Source: VXNE01 sp965208745 | GTDB taxonomy: Bacteria > Pseudomonadota > Gammaproteobacteria > Pseudomonadales > Azotimanducaceae | NCBI GenBank assembly: GCA_965208745.1 | Contig: CBDBPN010000004.1 | Location: forward strand, 3,348,001 to 3,412,000 | DNA: 64,000 bases | Reading direction: 5' to 3' | Shown: piece by piece, positions 35,407-42,580 of the stretch | Layout: every line of letters begins with the position of its first letter | Numbering within the stretch: position 1 is the stretch's first letter | Translations under genes and position numbers: made by a program | The notes under the pieces: generated by a model | The model's input: the letters and a program-made list of their open reading frames with translations, nothing else | What the model was told of the DNA's origin: nothing | Database searches by the model: none

Positions 35407-36252
35407 ATGACCTACACCAGATTGCGCGCCTCCAAATCGGACGGCATCGCCCACATCGAGCTGTCCTGCCCGGAGGAGTTCAACCGGATGCCGCCGGCGT
35501 TCTGGGAGGAGTTCCCGGCGGCGGTGGCGGAGATGGACGCGGACGGGGACGCGCGGGTGCTCGTCCTGTCGTCCACGGGCAAGCACTTCTCCTCGGGCAT
35601 GGACCTGAAGGTCTTCACCGACGCCCCACCTCCAACGACCCGCGACCGCGGGCGTCTGGGCGAGGCCGGCGTCCGCCGCATCGCCTTGGCGCAGGACGCG
35701 TTCAACGTCCTGGAGGACATGCGGATCCCGGTCATCGCGGCCATCCAGGGTGGCTGCATCGGCGGAGGAATGGACATGGTCGCCGCCTGCGACATCCGCT
35801 ACTGCACGGCCGACGCCTTCTTCTGCATCCAGGAGATCAACATCGGCCTCGCGGCGGACGTGGGCACGCTGCAGCGCCTCCCGCTGCTGATTCCGGACGG
35901 CCTGATGCGTGAACTGGCCTATACGGGCCGGCGGATGTATGCCGAGGAGGCGAAGGAAGTGGGACTCGTCAACGCCGTGTTCGAGACGCACGAGTCGATG
36001 CTCGAGACCGTGCGGGGCATCGCGGGCCAGATCGCATCCAAGTCGCCCCTCGCGGTGACGAGCACCAAGCACCTGCTGAACTACGGGCGGGACCACGGCG
36101 TGCGGGAGACCCTCGCCTACCAGCAGGTGTGGATGGGCGCGGTGAGCCACGGCGGCGACATGGCGAAGTACTTCGAGGCGAAGTCCCGCGGCGAGGAGGC
36201 CGAGTACGAGGACCTCACGCCCCGTGGCAGGGGGGAGGGCGTCGGTTCTTGA
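35407..36252 (+). CDS. Enoyl-CoA hydratase/isomerase (crotonase) family enzyme
   Basis: A 281-residue crotonase-fold enzyme acting on acyl-CoA esters. Oxyanion-hole residues lie in FSSGMDLK and GGCIGGGMDM. The segment EINIGLAADVGTLQRLP resembles the dienoyl-CoA isomerase (ECH1) subgroup more than plain hydratases, so double-bond migration is a reasonable guess. ATG 35407 follows GGAGAGG at 35398-35404. Its stop overlaps the next gene by four bases (TTGA), beginning a three-gene operon. Confidence 0.85.
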   Translation: MTYTRLRASKSDGIAHIELSCPEEFNRMPPAFWEEFPAAVAEMDADGDARVLVLSSTGKHFSSGMDLKVFTDAPPPTTRDRGRLGEAGVRRIALAQDAFNVLEDMRIPVIAAIQGGCIGGGMDMVAACDIRYCTADAFFCIQEINIGLAADVGTLQRLPLLIPDGLMRELAYTGRRMYAEEAKEVGLVNAVFETHESMLETVRGIAGQIASKSPLAVTSTKHLLNYGRDHGVRETLAYQQVWMGAVSHGGDMAKYFEAKSRGEEAEYEDLTPRGRGEGVGS

Positions 36253-37238
36253 AGTTCGGCGTCCTCCAGTTCTTCAGTTGGCAGAGGGCGCGCGTCGCAC
36301 TGCCGACCGTCTATGAGCGGGCGCTCGACCGCGTGCGCATCATGGACCGTAGCGGCTACGACGCGGTCTGGCTGGCGGAGCACCACTTCTCGACCTACAG
36401 CGTGTGTCCGTCGGTGCACCTGATGGGGATGCACGTCGCGGGCATGACGGAGAACCTGCGCATCGGAACCGGCGTGTCCCTCGCCGCGATGTACCACCCC
36501 ACGCGCTTGGCGGAAGAGGTCGCCCTGCTCGACGTGCTGTCGGGCGGGCGGGTGAACTGGGGCGCCGGCCGCGGCTTCGATGCCAAGGAGTTCGAGGTGT
36601 TCGGCGTCCCGCGGGAGGAGTCGTACGCCCGGTTCCGCGAGCACGTGGACATCGTGCTCCGGGCGTGGCGCGACGAGCGTCTCGACTACGACGGGCAGTT
36701 CCACCGCCTGCATGACGTCGAGGTCCTGCCGAAGCCGCTGCAGCAACCGCATCCGCCCGTGTGGATCGCCTCGTCGTCGCCGGAGGCCATCGAGTGGTCC
36801 GCGGAACACGGACACGCCATCCTGATGGACCCGCACGCGCCGCATGCGGATCTGGGCGAGAAGTACCGGGCGTACCGGCGGGGCCTCGAGGAACACGGCC
36901 ACCGCAACGCGCAGGACACGCCGATGGCGCGCCTGATCGCCATCGCCGGCACGGACGCGGAGGCGGAGGAGGTCGCCCGCGCGGGCGCGCGCTGGACGGT
37001 GGGGTCGTACGCGAATCCGAAGACCCACACCTCGCCGGGCACGCCGAAGGTCGTGCGTGCGCGCGACCCGGTACAGCGGTACGTGGACGAGATCATCGTG
37101 CACGGATCGACGCCGCGGGTCATCGACGAACTCCGGCGCCTCGAGGCGGAACTGCCGCTCGACTATCTCCTCGCCGCCCCGCTGAGCCACGAATCGTTCC
37201 TGCGCCTGACCGACGAGGTCCTCCCCGCGCTCGGCTGA
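36249..37238 (+). CDS. Luciferase-like flavin-dependent monooxygenase
   Basis: LLM-class (bacterial luciferase-like) enzyme, FMN/F420-dependent, that oxidises organic substrates. Family marks: FGVLQFF start, DAVWLAEHHFSTY, RIGTGVSLAAMYHPTRLAEEVALLDVLSGGRVNWGAGRGFD, and PPVWIASSSPEAIEW. It starts at TTG 36249 in the stop of the preceding gene; no better start lies nearby. It ends with TGATG into the next gene. Operon neighbours handle CoA esters and an alpha-keto/glyoxalase-like reaction, so this may hydroxylate or cleave a related substrate. Confidence 0.85.
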   Translation: MKFGVLQFFSWQRARVALPTVYERALDRVRIMDRSGYDAVWLAEHHFSTYSVCPSVHLMGMHVAGMTENLRIGTGVSLAAMYHPTRLAEEVALLDVLSGGRVNWGAGRGFDAKEFEVFGVPREESYARFREHVDIVLRAWRDERLDYDGQFHRLHDVEVLPKPLQQPHPPVWIASSSPEAIEWSAEHGHAILMDPHAPHADLGEKYRAYRRGLEEHGHRNAQDTPMARLIAIAGTDAEAEEVARAGARWTVGSYANPKTHTSPGTPKVVRARDPVQRYVDEIIVHGSTPRVIDELRRLEAELPLDYLLAAPLSHESFLRLTDEVLPALG

Positions 37239-37927
37239 TGCCCGGCGCACCCATCACGGAGTCCGACATGCTCGACCACATCATCGTCCTGACCGAGGAC
37301 CTCACGCGTTTCCGTTCGCAGTTCGAGGCGGACACGGGCGTCGCGCTGACCGTCGGGGGCGCGCATCCCGGCATCGGCACCGCCAACCTGCTGGCATCGA
37401 TCGGCGACGGCGTCTACATGGAGTTCATGGGCCCGGACCCCGCCCTCGACACGCCGGAGGGTGTCGGAGCCCGGCTGGCCGCACAGGGCGCGCCTCGGAT
37501 CGGGGGCTTCGCCGCGCGCACCGCGGACATCGGCGCCACCGCGGCGGCCGTCGAGGCGGCCGGGCTTGCGGGTGCTCCCGCGGCGGGGTCGAGAGCGGCG
37601 CCGGACGGCAGCGTGATCGCCTGGACGGCCCTCTTCACGGGGGGGCATGACTACGGGGACCAAGTGCCCTTCTTCATCGACTGGGGCGAAACGCCGCATC
37701 CCTCGACGACGTCCGCCGCGGGTCTCGAACTCCTCTCGTTCGAGGTCGTGCACCCGGAGCCGGACCGCCTGTCGGACCTCTACCGGCGCATTGGAGCTTC
37801 GGTCAAGGTGGTCGAAGGCGCGGCCCCGGGGTTCCGGTTGCGCGTGCGCACGCCCAGGGGCGAGCACGCGCTCGCGTCGGAACTCGGCCAGCGCATCTTC
37901 GCGCCCGAGGCCGTGCGGCAGGACTGA
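37238..37927 (+). CDS. Glyoxalase-like (VOC-fold) protein
   Basis: A 229-residue protein of the vicinal oxygen chelate fold, closest in layout to the Glyoxalase_3-like family: LDHIIVLTEDLTRFRSQFEADTGV start, GTANLLASIGDGVYMEFMGPDP, and VPFFIDWGETPHPSTTSAAG in the centre. The catalytic metal residues are not certain. ATG 37238 overlaps the previous stop (TGATG), making this the last gene of the operon. The direction then faces a hairpin repeat array 37 bases downstream. Confidence 0.75.
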   Translation: MPGAPITESDMLDHIIVLTEDLTRFRSQFEADTGVALTVGGAHPGIGTANLLASIGDGVYMEFMGPDPALDTPEGVGARLAAQGAPRIGGFAARTADIGATAAAVEAAGLAGAPAAGSRAAPDGSVIAWTALFTGGHDYGDQVPFFIDWGETPHPSTTSAAGLELLSFEVVHPEPDRLSDLYRRIGASVKVVEGAAPGFRLRVRTPRGEHALASELGQRIFAPEAVRQD

Positions 37928-37964
37928 CGCGGCACGCCCGCCGGCGCGCCTTTGGCTGGGGCAG

Positions 37965-38127
37965 GAGCCCTCAGCCGGGGAGCGCGAGGGGGCACCCCTC
38001 GCAAGAAGAGCCCTCAGCCGGGGAGCGCGAGGGGGCACCCCTCGCAAGAAGAGCCCTCAGCCGGGGAGCGCGAGGGCGGCCCGCGCAGGGGCTTGCCCCT
38101 CGCAAGAAAAGACCCCTCAGCCGGGCC
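37965..38127. repeat. Tandem hairpin repeat array, left of the Rpn gene
   Basis: Two exact 43-bp units start at 37965 and 38008, followed by a 60-bp variant at 38051 and a truncated unit to 38127. Each unit has a hairpin of the type GCGAGGGG-GCA-CCCCTCGC (first at 37984-38002) followed by GCAAGAA. The variant carries a different hairpin (GGGGCTTGCCCC). There are no spacers, so this is not a CRISPR array. The same units appear at 39350-39459. Confidence 0.85.
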
Positions 38128-38256
38128 GCAATCGTCGGACGGTGCCGCGAAACGGCCACTCGCGGCGACCCTCCCACACGACGAGGAGCCGATGTCGCAC
38201 GCGAGCGTCGGCGATGCGCCATTCCGAAGGGTCGCCGCCCTGCTTATCGTCGCCGC

Positions 38257-39282
38257 ATGGCGATGCGGCACGACGAGGCGTTCAAGTTCCTGTTCGATCT
38301 CCCCGCCGTATGCGCCGACCTGCTGCGCGTCGCGGCTCCCGGGCTGTGGCCGCAGCTCGATCCGCAGTCGGTGCGCAACCTGCGCGTCGGCGACAGCGTC
38401 GCGGCCGACCTGACCCGCCGTACCGGCGACGCGCTGTGCCGCGTCGACCTGCAAGCCGCGAAGCTGCCTGACGGCCGGTCGGCGTACCTGATCGTGCCCC
38501 TGGAGTTCCAATCCGGCGACGACCACGGAATGGCGGGGCGTATGGGCGAATACGTGTCGCGCCAACTCGACACCCTGCGCCGCCAGGGTTCGATACCCGC
38601 CGGCGACACACCGCCGGTGCTCCCGGTGGTCGTCTACGACGGCGCCGCCCGGTGGTCCGCGCCGGACGGCCTGGAGCCGCTGCGGCCACTGCCCCCCGAT
38701 GCCGTCGCCTACCTTGCGGCGTTCCAGCCGCCGGCGTACCTGCTGGTTGACCTGGTGCGGGCGGGGTTGGACGATTGGCCTTGCGACAACCGTTTGAGGG
38801 CCGTCGCGCGGTTGCTGCGGCAGGACGCGCCGGAGCGGCTGGCCGCGGTGCTCGCCGAGGAGTTGGCGCGCTTCGCCGGGGCGGTCGAGTTGCCGTTCCG
38901 CCAAGCGTTGTACGCGTGGGCGGGAGAGTTGTGGACAAAGCTGTCGGAGGGCGGCACGCTGCCGCCGTTCGATGCGGTCGAGGGCAGGGAGACACCCGAC
39001 ATGACGAGCATGATTGAAGTGCGGTTCAACGAATGGAAGGCTGAGCTGGTCGGACGCGTCCGGGCGGAAGGTATGGTCGAAGGCCGGGCGGAAGGCGTGG
39101 AACGCCAGCGCACGCTGCTGTGCCGGCAGGCGGAGCGCAAGTTCGGGGCGGAGACCGCGGCGGAACTCGCGCGCCGTCTCGTGGGCGCGGCCGATCCCGA
39201 CGCGCTGGCGCTGGTCGGCGATCGGATCATCGACTGCGACACCGGGGAGGCATTGCTGGAAGTAGTCGACGAGCCAGGCTGA
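38257..39282 (+). CDS. Rpn-like/DUF4351 recombination-promoting nuclease
   Basis: A 341-residue member of the Rpn/PDDEXK_2 group (often labelled transposase_31): MRHDEAFKFLFD, then LIVPLEFQSGDDHGMAGRMGEY, with the predicted catalytic E-x-Q (LEFQS) and upstream aspartates (RVDLQAAKL). The C-terminal part (RQAERKFGAETAAELARRLVGAADPDALALVGDRIIDCD) matches DUF4351. Rpn proteins are DNA endonucleases that stimulate RecA-independent recombination. Hairpin repeats of one family lie on both sides. ATG 38257 was chosen; 38263 is also possible. Confidence 0.8.
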   Translation: MAMRHDEAFKFLFDLPAVCADLLRVAAPGLWPQLDPQSVRNLRVGDSVAADLTRRTGDALCRVDLQAAKLPDGRSAYLIVPLEFQSGDDHGMAGRMGEYVSRQLDTLRRQGSIPAGDTPPVLPVVVYDGAARWSAPDGLEPLRPLPPDAVAYLAAFQPPAYLLVDLVRAGLDDWPCDNRLRAVARLLRQDAPERLAAVLAEELARFAGAVELPFRQALYAWAGELWTKLSEGGTLPPFDAVEGRETPDMTSMIEVRFNEWKAELVGRVRAEGMVEGRAEGVERQRTLLCRQAERKFGAETAAELARRLVGAADPDALALVGDRIIDCDTGEALLEVVDEPG

Positions 39283-39349
39283 TCCAAGGGCGACGCGCGG
39301 CACCCCCGCACCTGTCCAGGCGGGGGCTCGCGCGCCGTTGGGGCTGAAG

Positions 39350-39459
39350 GAGCCTTCAGCCGGGGAGCGCGAGGGGGCACCCCTCGCAACCCTCGCAAGA
39401 AGAGCCTTCAGCCGGGGAGCGCGAGGGTGGCCCACCGGGGCTTGCCCCTCGCAGGAAGA
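39350..39459. repeat. Hairpin repeats right of the Rpn gene
   Basis: Two units start at 39350 and 39402, in the same orientation as the array at 37965-38127. The first contains GCGAGGGG-GCA-CCCCTCGC and a short duplicated CCCTCGCAA; the second is a variant with CCGGGGCTTGCCCC. Between the units and the IS left end (39460-39570) I see no feature. Confidence 0.8.
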
Positions 39460-39574
39460 CTCGGCGACCCCGACGCGGGCGCCGGCTCTGGCCCCGGCCC
39501 AAGTCGTTCCAGCACGGTGTTGGGCGTCACACGCCGGGCACGACGCTGTCGCGCGGAGCCCGACACCCTGCTAG

Positions 39575-41336
39575 CCCGGATTTCTCACCACCGAGTCTAA
39601 CGAGGGCCGACTACGGCGCAAGAGTGCGCAAAGACCCGCGGTGGCGGTGGCGCCCGGCCGGTCCGATGGGTTTCGGCGGCCGGACGAGCCGATTTTGGGG
39701 TTGTCGGGGGGCCGGATTGCGCGAAATGTGGGCGGACGCATGGGCCGGGCGGCCGGCGCCAAGGTTGGCGGGCAGGCGGAAGCGGCGGCGAAACGCCACC
39801 GGGCGGGAAACGCGGGAGCAACGTCGCCGGGCGACGCTATTGCGGTGGCGACAGGGCGTGCAGGTTGCCCAGCACCTGGCGCAACAGCGCCGCGCGCGGC
39901 CAGGCTTCGCTGAACGACAGCTTGACGCGCCGCACGCTGATGCGCACGCGCACGCCGACCTTGAGCAACCGGTCGCGGATCGTGCCGCACTGCGCCTTCG
40001 CCAGCCGCGTGCCGGCGAGCCCCACGCGGCGCAACGTCTGCAGCATGACGTAGGCGAACGAGTGCAGCAGCAGGCGCAACTGGTTGGCGCGCATCGTCGC
40101 CGCGCTGGTGCGGTCGGCGAACAGGTCGAGCTGCTGCTCCTTGATGCGGTTCTCCATGTCGCCGCGCGCGCAGTACAGGTCCTCGTACAAGGCGCGTTCG
40201 GACAGCGCCGCGATGTTGCTCACCACGAAGCGCGGGTTGGGACCCTTCGGCGAGTGCTCCACGCGCGCCACCACGCGCCGCGCGCGCGACCAACTGCCCG
40301 CGGCGTAGCGCAACTCGTCGTGGCGGCGCGTCGTCTCGCCCGTCACCGCGGCCATGATCCGCGTCTCGTACAGCGTCGCCGCCACCATGCCCGTCAGCAC
40401 GTCGTTCTTCGGCAGGCCGAGCACGTACGCCAGTCCCGACGCCTCGCACCAGGCCATCAGCTCCTCGCGGCAGAAGCCGCCGTCGCCGCGCACCACGATG
40501 CGCGTGTCCGGCCAGTGCGCGCGGATGTGCGTCACGATCCGCCGCACCTCCCCCAGCACCCCGGCGGCGTCCCCGTGCGACGCCTCGCGCAACCGCGCGC
40601 ACAACAGATGCCCGCCACAGAACACGTACAGCGGCAGATAGCAGTAGCAGTCGTAGTGGCCATGGAAGAAGCGCCCCTCCTGGTCGCCGTGCAGCGGATC
40701 GTCCGTCGCGTCGAGGTCCAGCACGATCTCCGCCGGCGGCCCCTCGTGCGCCTCGACGAACAACTCCAGCAACAACGCGTCCATCGCCGCCGTGTCCGCC
40801 ACGATCCGCTTGTGGCGATCCGCCGGCGCGCGCTCCAACACCGACAGCTCCAGACGGTTCAGCGTGCTCTTGCCGGCCAGCGGCATCCCGCGATCCGCCG
40901 CCCGGCGGCGGCCCGCGCCAACCACGTCCGCACAGTCACACAACAGCGCCATCAGCCGGTCGCGGCGCAACGCGTCGTGATCGTTGAGATCCTCGTAGCC
41001 CAAGCAAATGCCGTACACGCGCTGCTTCACCAGCGTCTCAACGTCGTGCTCTACCCGAAGCGGGTTCCGGTGATCGACAAAACAGCCCGACAGCCGCCGC
41101 AGAATCCCCGTCCGCCCCTCCAACTCCCGCAGCGCCAGCGCCCCGCCGTCCGAAGCGATCTCCCCACCGTCGAACGCCCCCACCACCGAACGTCTCCCAA
41201 GACCCGCAAACGTCAACTGCCCCGCGTTACACTCCGTTCCCATGAGGCCGCGTCTCCCGTCTCCGTAAATGCCTGTGCCAACTGCATTTTACGCCGGGGA
41301 CGCGGCCTCAGCCCATCCGGTGGTGAGAAATCCGGG
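39575..41336 (-). mobile_element. IS1380-family insertion sequence, complete
   Basis: Perfect terminal inverted repeats: CCCGGATTTCTCACCACCG at the left and its complement at the right (to 41336), 19 bases. The palindromic CTAG at each edge (39571-39574 and 41337-41340) can be read as a 4-bp target duplication or as part of 23-bp ends. The single transposase gene is intact and its 3' end is about 260 bases from the left end; that 260-base stretch shows no gene. The right CTAG supplies the TAG stop of the GST-like gene at 41337. Confidence 0.92.
39837..41243 (-). CDS. IS1380-family transposase
   Basis: DDE-type transposase, 468 residues, full length for the family. It begins TFAGLGRRSVVGAFDGGEIASDGGALALREL and carries the IS1380 pattern VLDLDATDDPLHGDQEGRFFHGHYDCYCYLPLYVF with the first acidic residue, RGDGGFCREELMAWCE with the second, and ENRIKEQQLDLFADRTS containing the glutamate. 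No stop codons or frameshifts, so the element could still move. Confidence 0.93.
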   Translation of the reverse strand: MGTECNAGQLTFAGLGRRSVVGAFDGGEIASDGGALALRELEGRTGILRRLSGCFVDHRNPLRVEHDVETLVKQRVYGICLGYEDLNDHDALRRDRLMALLCDCADVVGAGRRRAADRGMPLAGKSTLNRLELSVLERAPADRHKRIVADTAAMDALLLELFVEAHEGPPAEIVLDLDATDDPLHGDQEGRFFHGHYDCYCYLPLYVFCGGHLLCARLREASHGDAAGVLGEVRRIVTHIRAHWPDTRIVVRGDGGFCREELMAWCEASGLAYVLGLPKNDVLTGMVAATLYETRIMAAVTGETTRRHDELRYAAGSWSRARRVVARVEHSPKGPNPRFVVSNIAALSERALYEDLYCARGDMENRIKEQQLDLFADRTSAATMRANQLRLLLHSFAYVMLQTLRRVGLAGTRLAKAQCGTIRDRLLKVGVRVRISVRRVKLSFSEAWPRAALLRQVLGNLHALSPPQ

Positions 41337-42365
41337 CTAGTGGGCGAACAGCCGTTCGCACCCCGTCCCGTCGAGCCAGCGGTCGACCGTACCGCGGTCG
41401 GCCCCGTCGAGACGGCTATACTCCTGCCGGACCCATTGCAGGCACTTGGCCTGGTAGGGGAAGGGTTGCTGCACCCAGGGCAGGCCCTCCACCTCGGCCT
41501 CGACCGTCTCCGCCTGCGCCTCGAAGGCCCGCGCGTTGGCGAGCATCACGGGCACGTAGGTCCGGCCGACCTCGGCGAGCAACGCGGTGAGCGTCTCCGG
41601 CACGGCGTCCCGCTCGAACCAGTGCTCTTCCTCCGGCTCGAGTCCCGAGAGATCGTCGACCAGTTGCACCCACGCGAGCACCCGTGGCGCGTGGCGCTCG
41701 GTGAGCCGGGCCGGGGTGGGATCGAACGCCGCGAGCTGGGTTAGCTGCCCATACAGGCCGAAATCACCGGAGGCGGGGCGTCGTCCGAACAGGTACGGCC
41801 CCTGCTGTATGTGCGCATCCAGCGCTTCGAGGAAACGCCGGTAACTGGCCTCGATGACCGGCGCCGTCGTGTCGTTGCTCCCGACGACGTAAAGCCGCCC
41901 GATCTGGCGGTCCCGCACGAACGCGGACATCGGCGCGATCTCGTCGTCCGTGCCCGTGAGGTTCCTCCAGCGCGGGAGCACCTCCCCCGCTAGTTCGATG
42001 TCCGGATCGTAGTACCAGCGATAGTGGAACATCGCCTTGGTGAGCCACTCGTCCGCGTAGTCCTCGAGCAGGTAGTTGAGGAAGGCGAGCGCGGGGTCGG
42101 AGGGAATGACCGACCGTCCGAGGACGTCCGCTTCGAGCCGGCGAATGATCGGCGTCGAGTCGACGACGGCCTCAAGCCCGTCCGCGGCCTCGAAGAAGAA
42201 CGTGGGCAGGAGGGAGACCCGGGCCTCGGGCAGCGTCTCGCGCGACGTGGAGCCTTCGATCAGCAGCCGGTAGGGAATGCGCCGGTAGCGCAGCAGGGCG
42301 ACCATCTTGCGGGTGTACGGAGACCCGGGCGCGCCGCGCAGGGCGATCGGTCTGGCAAGGGACAT
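41337..42365 (-). CDS. Glutathione S-transferase-like protein
   Basis: A 342-residue protein with an N-terminal thioredoxin-like GST domain (RGAPGSPYTRKMVALLRYRRIPYRLL, with SPYTRK in place of the active-site region) and helical C-terminal domain (AMFHYRWYY, LFGRRPASGDFGLYGQL). Probably conjugates or carries glutathione or acts as a binding protein; no substrate can be named. The ATG at 42365 was taken as start. Its TAG stop (41339-41337) lies in the CTAG edge of the IS1380 element, so the insertion added no extra residues. Confidence 0.8.
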   Translation of the reverse strand: MSLARPIALRGAPGSPYTRKMVALLRYRRIPYRLLIEGSTSRETLPEARVSLLPTFFFEAADGLEAVVDSTPIIRRLEADVLGRSVIPSDPALAFLNYLLEDYADEWLTKAMFHYRWYYDPDIELAGEVLPRWRNLTGTDDEIAPMSAFVRDRQIGRLYVVGSNDTTAPVIEASYRRFLEALDAHIQQGPYLFGRRPASGDFGLYGQLTQLAAFDPTPARLTERHAPRVLAWVQLVDDLSGLEPEEEHWFERDAVPETLTALLAEVGRTYVPVMLANARAFEAQAETVEAEVEGLPWVQQPFPYQAKCLQWVRQEYSRLDGADRGTVDRWLDGTGCERLFAH

Positions 42366-42580
42366 GGCTGTCTCCCGTGTGTTGGACCTGTCTTTGAGGC
42401 TGTTTCCGCAGGTCTCCCCAAGGAAATCCCCCGCATGCTAACAGGGACAACAGCCGGGGCGCACCGTTCCGCACCGGGCCGGGGAAACCCCCCTGGCCTC
42501 CACTACAAAACCGTCGCATGAAGCTGCGGAACGGCCCATAATGCACATGGTCAGGACGCTAGTCGGTGCGAGGAGGACAC

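Noticed and set aside
37965..38127. CRISPR-like repeat array
   Set aside because: The units are directly adjacent with no spacers, contain hairpins and have unequal length; no cas genes.
39624..41744. 706-residue + strand frame across the IS1380 element
   Set aside because: It runs antisense to the intact transposase and into the GST-like gene; low-complexity product.
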